Positions 49,432-58,693 of a stretch of 59,440 bases of DNA are shown in pieces. Within the stretch, counting starts at the first letter, position 1. Every line of letters begins with the position of its first letter. Origin of the DNA: Nitrospira sp. (GTDB lineage: Bacteria > Nitrospirota > Nitrospiria > Nitrospirales > UBA8639); NCBI GenBank assembly GCA_011523385.1, contig WTGX01000003.1, forward strand, positions 1 to 59,440, in the 5' to 3' direction. Both the position numbers and the translations under genes were made by a program. The notes under the pieces were generated by a model. It saw only the letters and a list, made by a program, of their open reading frames with translations. It searched no databases and had not been told where the DNA came from.

Positions 49432-50958
49432 ATGGAACTCAAACTCGATCTTCGGCTCAGTCAGAAGTTGGTGATGACGCCCCAACTTCAACAAGCCATC
49501 AAGCTCTTACAGTTATCCAGACTGGAATTACAGCAGGTCCTCTCTCAACATATCCTGGAGAATCCGATTCTTGAGGAGGTGAGTGCTGATGCGGACGAAG
49601 GAGATGCGCCAACGCCGGAAGAGGTGGTCGCGGGAGGAACAGAACAAGCCAGCGGGAGCGCTGCGACCGTTGATCGTGACACGGGTGGCGAGATCGAATC
49701 AGGCGACGTGAATGAATTTTCCGAACCGCTCTCGCCTGGGGGGTGGGAAGACTATTTTGAAAGTGATTGGCGCCCAAGGAGTGAAGGGTCCGGAACGTTC
49801 CCGGAAGGAGATTTTCCTTCTTATGACCAAACGCTGACCAAACCGGCTACGTTGGAAGAGCACCTGCTGTGGCAGTTGCGGCTTTCTTCCGAAGATGAAG
49901 AAGAAAAAGCTATCGGTCATATGCTCATCGGCAATCTCGATGAAGACGGGTACCTTCGAACGTCGATAGAGGAAATTGCCGAAGAAGCGCGGGTCTCCGT
50001 CGCCAGGGTGGATTCCGTGTTGTCCTTGATTCAAACGTTCGATCCGCTCGGGGTCGCGGCCCGGGACCTTCAGGAATGTTTATTGATTCAACTTCGCCAC
50101 CTGCATAAACCCGTCGGCAACGGATTCGTGCATGACGGTACTCGCCAGGAATCACTGCTTGAACTGATTATCAAGGGCCATCTGCACGATCTCCAGAAAA
50201 AGCGATACGCCTCCGTTGCCAAAACCGTCGGGAGGTCCGTCGAAGAAATTGTGGAGGCCGTGCATATTATTGAAGGGCTGGAACCGAAACCGGGTCGTCC
50301 CTATGGTTCCGACAATAACCAGGTCATCGTGCCCGACGTCTTTGTCTTCAAGGATGAAGACGAATGGCGGGTGGTCCTCAATGACGATGGGATGCCCCGT
50401 GTGCGTCTTAATCCGTATTATACTGAGATGTTAGGAACGAACCGGGGAGCCGGAGACACCACGAAGGCGTACTTGGAGGACAAACTGCGTGGGGCGCAGT
50501 GGATTATCCGCAGTCTTGAGCAGAGGAACAAAACGATTCTGAAAGTGGTTGAAAGTTTAATCAAATTCCAGAAGGCCTTTTTGGAAAAAGGCATCCAGTA
50601 CTTGAAACCGCTTGTCCTGAAGCAGGTGGCCGAAGACGTGGCCATGCATGAGTCGACTATCAGCCGGGTAACGACGAATAAATACATGTATTGTCCCCAG
50701 GGCATGTTGGAACTGAAATTTTTCTTTAACGCCGGCATTCAGCGTGCGGAACCGGGTGCTGAAGATTTATCTTCGATCACCGTTCGTGAGTTAATCCGCG
50801 AAATGGTTGGGCAGGAAAATCCCGGGAAGCCTTTAAAAGATCAGGAAATTGTCTCGATGTTACGAGCCAGGGGAATTGTCATTGCCAGGCGGACGGTTGC
50901 CAAATATCGGGCTGAACTCAACATTGCCCCGGCCAGCCAGCGGAAGCGGATGTATTGA
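49432..50958 (+). CDS. rpoN: RNA polymerase sigma-54 factor
   Basis: 508 residues. The activator-interacting region I begins MELKLDLRLSQKLVMTPQ and is Gln/Leu rich. An acidic region II (about 50-130), the core-binding domain, the HTH (TISRVTTNKYM) and the RpoN box ARRTVAKYR near 485 follow. It directs enhancer-dependent transcription. ATG 49432 lies 28 nt after the lptB stop. The hpf and ptsN genes that often follow rpoN are absent. Confidence 0.96.
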   Translation: MELKLDLRLSQKLVMTPQLQQAIKLLQLSRLELQQVLSQHILENPILEEVSADADEGDAPTPEEVVAGGTEQASGSAATVDRDTGGEIESGDVNEFSEPLSPGGWEDYFESDWRPRSEGSGTFPEGDFPSYDQTLTKPATLEEHLLWQLRLSSEDEEEKAIGHMLIGNLDEDGYLRTSIEEIAEEARVSVARVDSVLSLIQTFDPLGVAARDLQECLLIQLRHLHKPVGNGFVHDGTRQESLLELIIKGHLHDLQKKRYASVAKTVGRSVEEIVEAVHIIEGLEPKPGRPYGSDNNQVIVPDVFVFKDEDEWRVVLNDDGMPRVRLNPYYTEMLGTNRGAGDTTKAYLEDKLRGAQWIIRSLEQRNKTILKVVESLIKFQKAFLEKGIQYLKPLVLKQVAEDVAMHESTISRVTTNKYMYCPQGMLELKFFFNAGIQRAEPGAEDLSSITVRELIREMVGQENPGKPLKDQEIVSMLRARGIVIARRTVAKYRAELNIAPASQRKRMY

Positions 50959-51035
50959 GTCTGCCCCACTGTGCCGTCTTCTCATCCCGCCCGCTTGCCG
51001 GTTATCCCTTCGACAAAGACGCCGCTTAGGTCGCC

Positions 51036-51893
51036 GTGACTGATACTGCACCGGAACGTGCGCTTCATCTCGTGATCGTCAGTGGTTTGTCCGGTTCCGG
51101 GAAAACCCAAGCCCTGAAATGTCTCGAGGATATAGGGTTCTTCTGCGTCGACAACCTCCCCCCGGCGCTGTTCCTGTCATTTGCGGAATTCTGCAGTCAG
51201 CGCAGTCACACGGTTCGAAAGATAGCCTTGTGTGTTGATATTCGCGAACGCGAATTCTTTTCGGATTTTTCCGAAAATCTTGAGCGGCTTCAAGCGAACG
51301 TCTCTGTCGTGGAACTGTTGTATCTGGAAGCAAATGACGTGGTCTTGATTCGTCGATTTTCCGAATCCCGTCGACCCCGTCCGCTCCTCCCCCGGCAGTA
51401 CCTTGGTGAATTACGTGCTCGTGCCGACCGGGTTCTGGATACGTCGGAGTTGACCGTGCATGAACTTCGCGATTGGATGGTCCAGCAGTACGGCGACCAT
51501 GAGCACCGGCATTCGATGAAGATATTCGTGCTCACGTTCGGCTACAAGTTTGGCGTGCCCTACGAAGCCGACCTCGTGTTTGACGTCAGATTTTTACAAA
51601 ATCCACATTTTGTTCCCGAATTGAAGCCGTTGACGGGAAATGAAAAAAACATCCAGCAGTACGTGCTCGGTAACAAAGAGGCACAAGATTTTCTCGAACA
51701 TATGAGGAATTTTCTCGCCTTTCTCCTTCCGCTGTTTGAGCGAGAACGACGGAGTTATTTGACCATCGCCATTGGTTGTACGGGCGGAAGGCATCGTTCC
51801 GTCGCAATTGCCAACAAGGTGAAGGAACTGTTCGGGTTGTTAGGCTATCACGTCACCCTCAGTCACCGGGACTTGGATCGTTCTGAATATTGA
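51036..51893 (+). CDS. rapZ: RapZ/YvcJ-family nucleotide-binding protein
   Basis: 285 residues from GTG. The P-loop is GLSGSGKT near residue 16, a second nucleotide-binding segment VDIRERE follows, and the conserved C-terminal CTGGRHRSVAIA motif is near 248. In enterobacteria RapZ controls GlmS through small RNAs; elsewhere the role is less clear. It follows rpoN, as is common, but without the usual genes between. Confidence 0.93.
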   Translation: MTDTAPERALHLVIVSGLSGSGKTQALKCLEDIGFFCVDNLPPALFLSFAEFCSQRSHTVRKIALCVDIREREFFSDFSENLERLQANVSVVELLYLEANDVVLIRRFSESRRPRPLLPRQYLGELRARADRVLDTSELTVHELRDWMVQQYGDHEHRHSMKIFVLTFGYKFGVPYEADLVFDVRFLQNPHFVPELKPLTGNEKNIQQYVLGNKEAQDFLEHMRNFLAFLLPLFERERRSYLTIAIGCTGGRHRSVAIANKVKELFGLLGYHVTLSHRDLDRSEY

Positions 51894-52029
51894 CGTATCG
51901 TTCTTCGGGGCAGGACTTTTCCTCACGACGGGTTCTTCCTTTCCCGGATGCCGCAAGGACAAATTGCGATAACCGTCACGAGTCCCCTAATAAGAAATCG
52001 CATCTGCGGGTGAGCCGAATCGCCATTGT

Positions 52030-52058
52030 TTGACGCTCAATCGATAACAGTGTAGGGT
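52030..52058 (+). promoter_or_regulatory. Candidate promoter for pilMNOP
   Basis: TTGACG (52030-52035), a 17-nt spacer and TAGGGT (52053-52058), about 70 nt before pilM, in a 234-nt gap (51894-52127) where nothing else is evident. The -10 is imperfect. Confidence 0.4.
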
Positions 52059-52127
52059 TTAATCCTTCGCGCGGAATCTCAGGGATTGTGCCTCCGGCGG
52101 CAGGCGAACCGTCGCCATTGACAGCCG

Positions 52128-53183
52128 ATGACGAAACGACTCCGGAAATGGGCCGAGGTGTTTTCACGACCGCAGACCCGTGTCGGATTGGACATCGGGT
52201 CTTCCACGATCAAGCTGGTTCAGCTTGAGCAACGTGCGGGCCGGTATCGTCTCAAACGATTTAGCGTGCGTCGTCTTGGATCAACGGTTGTGGAAAAGGG
52301 GTCGAGCCGCCAATCCTCCGAACTCAAAGCCGCACTCGGCAATCTGCTTCAAGAATGTGGTCTCCTCGGCAGTCCCGTGGCCGTCTCCATATCCGGACCC
52401 TCGGTGATGGTCAAGCGGATACGTGTGTCCGGTGTCAAGGCAGATGCCCTTGATGAATATTTGACGTGGGAAGGTCATCAATACATTCCTTATGCCATGC
52501 ATGACATTTATTTTGATTATTGGATTCTGCCTCAAACTCGACCCGCCCCGAAGGAGTTGGAATTGTTACTGGTGGCCGCCAAACAACAGGTGGTTGAAAG
52601 CCGAAAAACGTTGTTGGAAGAAATCGGGATGCATCCGATCGTGTGTGACGTCGATGGCCTCGCGTTGATGAAGACGATTATGCGGACGCGCCGGGCCTCC
52701 AGGGGAAAGTCGTTTGCCGTTGCCAACGTGGGAGCCGGTGGAATGAACCTCATCTTTGTTGCCGATGAGCAGCCTCTCGTGATCCGGGACGTAATGTTTG
52801 AAGAAACGTCATCAAACCTGACTTCCGGTGACGCGGTAGCCGTCGAAGGCTCGGCCCGGCATGGTTCATCCCTGGCTAGGACCGATTCCCCTGAGAATCC
52901 ATCGGCAATGGCGGGGGTCGTCAGGGAAATCAAATGCTGTTTCGAGTCGGTCCTGGAGCGCGACCCTGAACTCGACGTGGAAAAGCTGTTTCTGTGCGGA
53001 GGGCAATCGAATGATCCACGATTGCGAACTGAGTTGCACGACGCGTTGGGAATTCCGACTCTCCCGTTCAATCCTTTTGAGGAAATCGAATGTTCGGCTG
53101 ATCGCCAGGACCGGCTGTGGGCGTCGGCCCATCTCGGAGGGGTGGCCGTCGGGTTGGCCCTTCATCAGGACAACCATGGTTAG
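52128..53183 (+). CDS. pilM: Type IV pilus assembly ATPase-like protein PilM
   Basis: 351 residues. It has an actin/FtsA-like fold with a phosphate-1 motif (VGLDIGSSTIKLVQLE near 19-34) and the later VANVGAGGMNLIF segment. PilM sits on the cytoplasmic face and binds the N-terminus of PilN. It overlaps pilN by 8 nt, and the whole pilMNOP run is likely one operon. Confidence 0.92.
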   Translation: MTKRLRKWAEVFSRPQTRVGLDIGSSTIKLVQLEQRAGRYRLKRFSVRRLGSTVVEKGSSRQSSELKAALGNLLQECGLLGSPVAVSISGPSVMVKRIRVSGVKADALDEYLTWEGHQYIPYAMHDIYFDYWILPQTRPAPKELELLLVAAKQQVVESRKTLLEEIGMHPIVCDVDGLALMKTIMRTRRASRGKSFAVANVGAGGMNLIFVADEQPLVIRDVMFEETSSNLTSGDAVAVEGSARHGSSLARTDSPENPSAMAGVVREIKCCFESVLERDPELDVEKLFLCGGQSNDPRLRTELHDALGIPTLPFNPFEEIECSADRQDRLWASAHLGGVAVGLALHQDNHG

Positions 53184-53742
53184 CATTAATTTATTGAAAG
53201 GCCAACGATACGATGAGCATCTGGCGCGTAAGCGCGCCAAGCTGGAGTTGTTTGCGGGGGCCTGCGTCATGGCGAGCGTCTGTGCGTTTTGGGGATGGGT
53301 CGCCATCGATGTCACTCAGGCAACGCAACGGCTTGAACGGGAAATACAAGCCAAACAGGCCCGTGTCGCGTTGCTGCAAACAACCCGACAGGAGGTTTTG
53401 GCGCTGGAAGAACAACGACAAACCATGGCAGCCCGGCAGGAAAGAGTCAATGCCTTGACGAGTGCGTTGGATAGCCCCATTCGCCTGCTGTCGATCGTCA
53501 GCAGGGTGGTTGATCCGCTGGACGTGTGGTTGCTGCACCTTCAGGCAAAAGATGAAAAGGTCACGTTGTCAGGCGTTGCCCGGTCCCTCCAGGACGTGTT
53601 GCAACTCGCAAAAGATTTCGAAAAGGGGCTTGGGCCGGTCGACGTCGTTGGCGCCGGGCCTCACGCGCAACTGCCGGATCTCTTTCAATTTTCCATGAAC
53701 GTATGGATGGACTCGCCGAATCATGGTGGAACGAATTCTTGA
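53176..53742 (+). CDS. pilN: Type IV pilus inner-membrane protein PilN
   Basis: 188 residues. The N-terminal MVSINLLKGQRYDE is the PilM-binding motif (INLL). A transmembrane helix (about 28-48), a coiled coil (about 50-90) and a small periplasmic domain follow. It is translationally coupled to pilM and overlaps pilO by 20 nt. Confidence 0.88.
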   Translation: MVSINLLKGQRYDEHLARKRAKLELFAGACVMASVCAFWGWVAIDVTQATQRLEREIQAKQARVALLQTTRQEVLALEEQRQTMAARQERVNALTSALDSPIRLLSIVSRVVDPLDVWLLHLQAKDEKVTLSGVARSLQDVLQLAKDFEKGLGPVDVVGAGPHAQLPDLFQFSMNVWMDSPNHGGTNS

Positions 53743-54337
53743 TTGGGTGGAAGACACGCCCAAGAGCCGTAAGACCATGCTCTTGTTGCTCTGCGCGGGG
53801 TTGACGTCGATCATCCTGTTTCAATTCGTCGTGGAACCTCAACGGGAACGCGGCCTGGCGTTTCAACAAACCCTTCGATCCCTCGACCACCAACTCGCAA
53901 CGTCAAAACCGGATCGAAAATTAGCAACGCTCAAAAAGGAAATTGGCAGCCTGACAAGCCGGCTCGCAATTGAGAAGAAACTATTGGCGACCTCCATGGA
54001 TCATATGCTCTCGGGTATTGTGGACAAAGCGCAATCGGTTGACGTGGCGCTCAGGTCCTGGGAGTTCGAAGAGCCCGTCCCACTACCGGAAACGAACCTG
54101 CATCGCGTCACGATTCGGCTCCGGGCCGAGGGAAGGTATCATGCGCTTGCCCATTTTCTCGAAGAGCTTCAAACGCTGCCGAACACGTTGCCGTTGAAGT
54201 CGCTGGACTTTCACGCACAGGAACGGAGTGAGGCAAACCCCGAGCATCCCGTTCAAGCCTCCATTGAATTGACGGGTTTTCAGGCGGCGGAGGTCGAACC
54301 AGGGGAGAAGTCTGTTGCCGGAACAATCACAGGGTAG
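53723..54337 (+). CDS. pilO: Type IV pilus inner-membrane protein PilO
   Basis: 204 residues. A short cytoplasmic N-terminus, one transmembrane helix (about 18-37), a coiled coil (about 45-85) and a ferredoxin-like periplasmic domain (HRVTIRLRAEGRYHALAHFL). It pairs with PilN in the alignment complex. Confidence 0.85.
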   Translation: MVERILDWVEDTPKSRKTMLLLLCAGLTSIILFQFVVEPQRERGLAFQQTLRSLDHQLATSKPDRKLATLKKEIGSLTSRLAIEKKLLATSMDHMLSGIVDKAQSVDVALRSWEFEEPVPLPETNLHRVTIRLRAEGRYHALAHFLEELQTLPNTLPLKSLDFHAQERSEANPEHPVQASIELTGFQAAEVEPGEKSVAGTITG

Positions 54338-54349
54338 AGGCGCAGCCTC

Positions 54350-54811
54350 ATGATGCGCGTGGTTTTAGTGCTCATGGGCTTCTTGTGCGGGAGCGTTGCC
54401 GGAGTTCAGGCCGGACCTGGTGATCAGGTGGTGGCGAATCCACAAAAGCCTTTAGCCTCGTTGCGTTATCGCTCGGACCGCTATCGCGATCCTTTCGTTC
54501 CGACGGCAGTGACCCGAACGCCGGAGGGATCTGCCGGGCAGGCAGTGGACGTAAACCCTCAAACCGTGATGGTCGTGGGAATTATTTCATCCGCTCAAGG
54601 TCATTGGGCCGTGCTGGAATTCGATGGCGGGGAGCGACTGATCGTCGTGCCGGGACAAATCATTTCCGCGTATTCCCAAATCGTGAAACGCATCACGGAG
54701 CAGGGGGTGACTCTTTCGGCGATAGGGGCGACGAAGGCTCAAGGGGAGAAAACGTATTGGTTGGACCAGGAACTGGACGTTGGAGAACCGCGTTCCGGTG
54801 AGAATTCCTGA
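54350..54811 (+). CDS. pilP: Type IV pilus assembly protein PilP-like
   Basis: 153 residues. A signal peptide (about 1-21, cleavage near GVQA) precedes a disordered linker with the YRDPFVP motif and a small beta domain (VGIISSAQGHWAVLEF). Classical PilP is a lipoprotein; here no lipobox is seen, only FLCG within the signal. PilP normally docks the secretin PilQ, but no pilQ follows: aroC begins 24 nt later. Confidence 0.8.
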   Translation: MMRVVLVLMGFLCGSVAGVQAGPGDQVVANPQKPLASLRYRSDRYRDPFVPTAVTRTPEGSAGQAVDVNPQTVMVVGIISSAQGHWAVLEFDGGERLIVVPGQIISAYSQIVKRITEQGVTLSAIGATKAQGEKTYWLDQELDVGEPRSGENS

Positions 54812-54835
54812 ACGCTCAGATGGATAAGGTGCAAC

Positions 54836-55996
54836 GTGTTGCGTTACTTGAATGCCGGTGAATCCCATGGCAAGGGATTGATGGCCGTGTTGGAAGGGGT
54901 CCCGGCCGGGCTTCCGCTCACCGCGGAAGTGATCAATCATGATCTGGCAAGGAGGCAGGGCGGGTATGGTCGCGGAGGCCGGATGCGAATTGAGAAAGAT
55001 CAGGTAGAATTCTATTGCGGCGTCCGAAAAGGGAAAACGTTGGGCAATCCGTTGGGTCTCCTGGTTCGCAACCGGGATTGGGAAAATTGGCAGGAGATCA
55101 TGGCGGCCGAACCGGGTCCCCCGTCGGAAGAACGCGTCGTCACCCGCCCGCGACCCGGGCATGCCGATTTGGTGGGGGCTATCAAATACGGCCACCGGGA
55201 CATTCGCAACGTGCTCGAAAAGGCCAGTGCGAGAGAAACGGCCATCCGGGTGGCTCTCGGCGGCGTGGCCAAGGCCCTCCTGTCGCAATTTGATATGCGG
55301 GTGGTCAGTTATACGACCCGCATCGGCTCCGTGACGATTCCGCCGGTGGACGACCCTCTGGTAGCGTATGAATTGGCTGAGCAGTCTCAGGTGCGATGTC
55401 CTGATCCGGAAGCGAATATAAAGATGATCGAGCAAATTCAATCGGCGAAACGGAACGGTGACTCATTGGGCGGGGTTTTCGAGGTGGTTGTTACCAATCC
55501 CCCAATCGGGTTGGGCAGTTACGCGCAGTGGGACCGGCGTCTAAGCGCGCGGTTGGCCATGGCGGCCATGAGTATCCAGGCCATGAAAGGCGTGGAAATC
55601 GGCATGGGGTTCGAGACCGCATGTCGCTTGGGCTCTGAAGTGCACGACGACATTTATCCCAGTGAAATCAAGCCCGGCTTTGCTCGAAAGACCAATCATG
55701 CCGGTGGATTGGAAGGCGGCATGACGAACGGACAGCCCATTGTCGTGCGGGTTGCCATGAAACCGATTGCCACCCTGTATCAACCGAAGAACAGTGTGGA
55801 TATCCAGACGAAGAAACCCTTCGAAGCCACGGTGGAACGTTCTGACATCTGTACGGTACCCGCGGCCGGCGTGGTGGGGGAAGCCGTCATTGCCTATGAG
55901 ATGGCGAATGCCATGCTGGAAAAGTTCAGCGGCGACAGCATCAATGAGATGAAACGGAATTTCGACGCCTACCAGGAATACGTGAAGAATTTTTAG
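54836..55996 (+). CDS. aroC: Chorismate synthase
   Basis: 386 residues from GTG. Conserved motifs are GESHGKGL near the N-terminus, RPRPGHADL near 103, and RKTNHAGGLEGGMTNG near 285. It makes chorismate from EPSP with reduced FMN, the last common step of aromatic amino-acid synthesis. AAGGTG precedes the start. It is followed by aroB. Confidence 0.97.
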   Translation: MLRYLNAGESHGKGLMAVLEGVPAGLPLTAEVINHDLARRQGGYGRGGRMRIEKDQVEFYCGVRKGKTLGNPLGLLVRNRDWENWQEIMAAEPGPPSEERVVTRPRPGHADLVGAIKYGHRDIRNVLEKASARETAIRVALGGVAKALLSQFDMRVVSYTTRIGSVTIPPVDDPLVAYELAEQSQVRCPDPEANIKMIEQIQSAKRNGDSLGGVFEVVVTNPPIGLGSYAQWDRRLSARLAMAAMSIQAMKGVEIGMGFETACRLGSEVHDDIYPSEIKPGFARKTNHAGGLEGGMTNGQPIVVRVAMKPIATLYQPKNSVDIQTKKPFEATVERSDICTVPAAGVVGEAVIAYEMANAMLEKFSGDSINEMKRNFDAYQEYVKNF

Positions 55997-56059
55997 CTTC
56001 TTGCCCCAACTTCAACCGATGGTATCGTTCAACCGGAAAAGCCGAGTGCAGGGCTGCTC

Positions 56060-57163
56060 ATGACTCGCTCTAATGAAATCGTCAAAGTCGGTCTCGGCAA
56101 GCGAAGCTACGACATCGTGATCGCTCCCGGCAGCCTTCACCGGACGGGGAAGTATTTGCAGTCATTGGGACTGTCCGGAACAGTCGGCGTCGTGACCAAC
56201 CCGACGTTGGCGCGTCTCTATGGGGCGTCGCTCAAACAGGCGCTTGTCAAAGCGGGCTTCACCTGTCACGTGATCAGTATTCCGGAAGGTGAGCGAACCA
56301 AGACGCTTCGGTGGGCCTCGTACATCGTCGATGAACTGGTCAAGCATCGGTTCGAACGCCGGTCGGCGCTCGTGGCGTTGGGTGGGGGGGTGATTGGAGA
56401 CATCACCGGCTTTGCCGCGTCGATGTATCTGCGAGGCATCCCTTTCATTCAAGTGGCGACCACGCTGGTGGCCCAGGTGGACTCCAGCGTGGGCGGGAAA
56501 ACCGGTGTCAACCATCCATCGGGGAAAAATCTGATCGGCGCGTTTTACCAGCCGGCGCTCGTGGTGTCCGATACGAATACGTTGCGAACCCTGCCCAGGC
56601 GTGAGTGGTTGGCCGGATTGGCCGAAGTGATTAAATACGGGGTCATTTCCGATAGAAATTTTTTCGCGTTTTTGGAAGACCGAATGGAACACATTCTCGA
56701 TATGCGGGAAACAGATGTCCAAACGGTCGTGAAGCGTTGTTGTGAGATCAAAGCGAAGGTGGTAGGCAAGGATGAACGGGAATCGGGTCTGCGCCGCATT
56801 TTGAATTATGGACACACGATCGGTCACGCGTTGGAATCCCTGAGCCGGTACCGAAAATATATCCATGGCGAAGCCGTGGGAATCGGTATGGTGCATGAAG
56901 CCCTCCTGGCCCATTATCTGGAGTTGTGCTCGAAAGACGTCGTGGACAGGCAACGTGCCTTGATACAACGAACGGGTCTGCCCGTGCGGATGCCGGTCCA
57001 TAGTTTTTCGAAGTTTTGGGGGGCCATGCGTCACGACAAGAAGGTGGCAAGCGGAACGGTCCATTGCGTGCTTCCCCGGTCGCTTGGAAAAGTCCAGGTC
57101 TTGCCGCTGGAACCGCGCACGGTGAGACGGTGGTATGCGTACTGTCATGAGCCGTCTCCGTAA
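56060..57163 (+). CDS. aroB: 3-dehydroquinate synthase
   Basis: 367 residues. NAD-binding GGGVIGDITGFAAS and the active-site VDSSVGGKTGVNHPSGKNLIG are intact, with metal-ligand regions GLAEVIKYG and NYGHTIGHALE. It catalyses the second step of the shikimate pathway. The aroC-aroB pair is 63 nt apart. Confidence 0.97.
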   Translation: MTRSNEIVKVGLGKRSYDIVIAPGSLHRTGKYLQSLGLSGTVGVVTNPTLARLYGASLKQALVKAGFTCHVISIPEGERTKTLRWASYIVDELVKHRFERRSALVALGGGVIGDITGFAASMYLRGIPFIQVATTLVAQVDSSVGGKTGVNHPSGKNLIGAFYQPALVVSDTNTLRTLPRREWLAGLAEVIKYGVISDRNFFAFLEDRMEHILDMRETDVQTVVKRCCEIKAKVVGKDERESGLRRILNYGHTIGHALESLSRYRKYIHGEAVGIGMVHEALLAHYLELCSKDVVDRQRALIQRTGLPVRMPVHSFSKFWGAMRHDKKVASGTVHCVLPRSLGKVQVLPLEPRTVRRWYAYCHEPSP

Positions 57164-57201
57164 GGCGTGCCGAGTAGGGTAGTCATACCAGGATTATTGG
57201 G

Positions 57202-58476
57202 ATGCCTCCAACAAAGAAAACTTCGACAAAGAAAACGCCGAAGCGGTCCCAGCCGGACGTCAAGGCGATCCTTCGAGAAAGAACGCGGGAAGTCGAAGTC
57301 CTGTATCGTATCAGCGAATCGATCAGCAGCACGCTCGATTTGGAAGCGGTGCTCAAGCACATCGTCGAAGTGGTGGTCGAGATGACGAAAGCCGATTCCT
57401 GTTTACTGTATCTCGTCTCCGGGAACCGGGATGAACTTGTCTTGCGATCATCCAAGAATCCCCATCCCAAGCTGATCGGCCGGATTTCCGTGGGGCTGGG
57501 AGAAGGGATTACGGGCTGGGTGGCCCAAGAAAGGGTGCCGGTGGTCATCCCGCGTCACGCGAGTGACGACCCGCGGTTTAAACTCTTTCACAACCTGCCG
57601 GAAGACCGGTACCAGGCGTTCGTGTCGCTTCCGGTCGTCACCAAAAGCAACGTCATTGGGGTCATTAACGTGCAACACAAACGGGCGAGGCGGTATCAGG
57701 ACGCCGAACTGGCGCTGTTATCGACGATCGCGAACCAGGTCGGGGGCGCCATTGAGAACGCCCGCTTGTACGACGAAATGAAGCGGCAAACGCTACAACT
57801 GGATACCCTGTCCCGGGTATCGGAAACCGTGGCCTCCAATCGCGTGATCGAGGAAGTGCTGCAATTGATCGTGACGACGACCGCCCAGATGATGGATTCG
57901 ACGATCTGTTCGCTCATGTTGGTTGACGAAGAGAGCCAGCGGTTGCACATTGCGGCGACTCAGAGCCTGAGCGAGGCTTATCGCCGCAAACCTCCGCTCA
58001 AGATCGGCCAGAGCATCAGCGGGCGGGTGGTCAAGGAACAACGGCCGATCTACGTGTCCGACGTGAAGAAGGAACAGGAGTTTTTCTACCAGGATCTGGC
58101 CAAACGGGAGTCGTTGTGCTCGCTCTTGTCGGTGCCCATGATGAGCAAGGAAAAAGTCATCGGCGTGCTCAATACCTACACCTCCACGCTACATGCGTTT
58201 GACGACAAGGAAATCAAAATCATGCAGGCCATAGCCAACCAGGCGGCGGTGGCTATTGAGCATACGCGTCTCATGGAAAAATCATTTGAAATGCAGGAAG
58301 CCCTGACCGTCAGGAAACTCGTCGAGCGAGCCAAGGGTTACCTCATGCATTCCCGCAAACTATCGGAAGCCGACGCATTCAGGTTGCTTCAGCGTCAAAG
58401 CATGAACATGCGAAAATCCATGCGTGAAATTGCCGAAGCCATCATTCTGGCCGGAGAATTGGACGGCAGGGAGTAG
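57202..58476 (+). CDS. GAF-GAF-ANTAR regulator, probable RNA-binding antiterminator
   Basis: 424 residues. A basic Lys/Thr-rich N-terminus (about 1-20) precedes two GAF sensor domains (about 35-190 and 205-365). The first has LPVVTKSNVIGVINVQHK, the second LLSVPMMSKEKVIGVLNTYT. The C-terminal 55 residues match ANTAR: LVERAKGYLMHSRKLSEADAF and MREIAEAIILA. ANTAR domains bind dual hexaloop hairpins in nascent RNA to prevent termination, usually under signal control through the sensor domains. No histidine kinase or response-receiver domain is present, so a small ligand or redox signal is inferred. Its targets are not visible here. Confidence 0.85.
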   Translation: MPPTKKTSTKKTPKRSQPDVKAILRERTREVEVLYRISESISSTLDLEAVLKHIVEVVVEMTKADSCLLYLVSGNRDELVLRSSKNPHPKLIGRISVGLGEGITGWVAQERVPVVIPRHASDDPRFKLFHNLPEDRYQAFVSLPVVTKSNVIGVINVQHKRARRYQDAELALLSTIANQVGGAIENARLYDEMKRQTLQLDTLSRVSETVASNRVIEEVLQLIVTTTAQMMDSTICSLMLVDEESQRLHIAATQSLSEAYRRKPPLKIGQSISGRVVKEQRPIYVSDVKKEQEFFYQDLAKRESLCSLLSVPMMSKEKVIGVLNTYTSTLHAFDDKEIKIMQAIANQAAVAIEHTRLMEKSFEMQEALTVRKLVERAKGYLMHSRKLSEADAFRLLQRQSMNMRKSMREIAEAIILAGELDGRE

Positions 58477-58522
58477 GGAACAACGATCGTTGTTCCCACC
58501 TTTCTTTCTCTACCCCACCTGT

Positions 58523-58543
58523 CCTCCCCTTACAAAGGGGAGG
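58523..58543. repeat. Perfect 9-bp hairpin downstream of the GAF-ANTAR gene
   Basis: CCTCCCCTT-ACA-AAGGGGAGG is a perfect inverted repeat. It may end transcription of the regulator gene although no T-run follows, or be a dispersed palindrome like the one at 6814-6831, which has a similar C-run/G-run design. Confidence 0.6.
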
Positions 58544-58565
58544 GAAAGAACCCGGTCGCCCCCAG

Positions 58566-58592
58566 GCCGGATCAGCGTAGCGTAACCCGACA
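58566..58592. repeat. Dispersed repeat fragment left of the toxin-antitoxin pair
   Basis: The segment contains GATCAGCGTAGCGTAACCCGACA. A related segment, GATGAGCCGAAGGGCGTCACCCGACA, lies at 59193-59218. Both share the AGC...ACCCGACA pattern of a common dispersed bacterial repeat, and together they bracket the 58694-59178 gene pair. Confidence 0.5.
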
Positions 58593-58658
58593 ATAAACTC
58601 TACGGTCCCTGATTCGTTGGCACGAAAAATAGGCATCAAGAAAACCAGTGACAGGACA

Positions 58659-58687
58659 TTGCCCCACGTCCGTCGATTGAGTAGAAT
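58659..58687 (+). promoter_or_regulatory. Candidate promoter for the toxin-antitoxin pair
   Basis: TTGCCC (58659-58664), a 17-nt spacer and TAGAAT (58682-58687). The -10 box ends 6 nt before the first ATG, so transcription would start at or next to the start codon and give a leaderless message. Confidence 0.4.
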
Positions 58688-58693
58688 CCGGTC

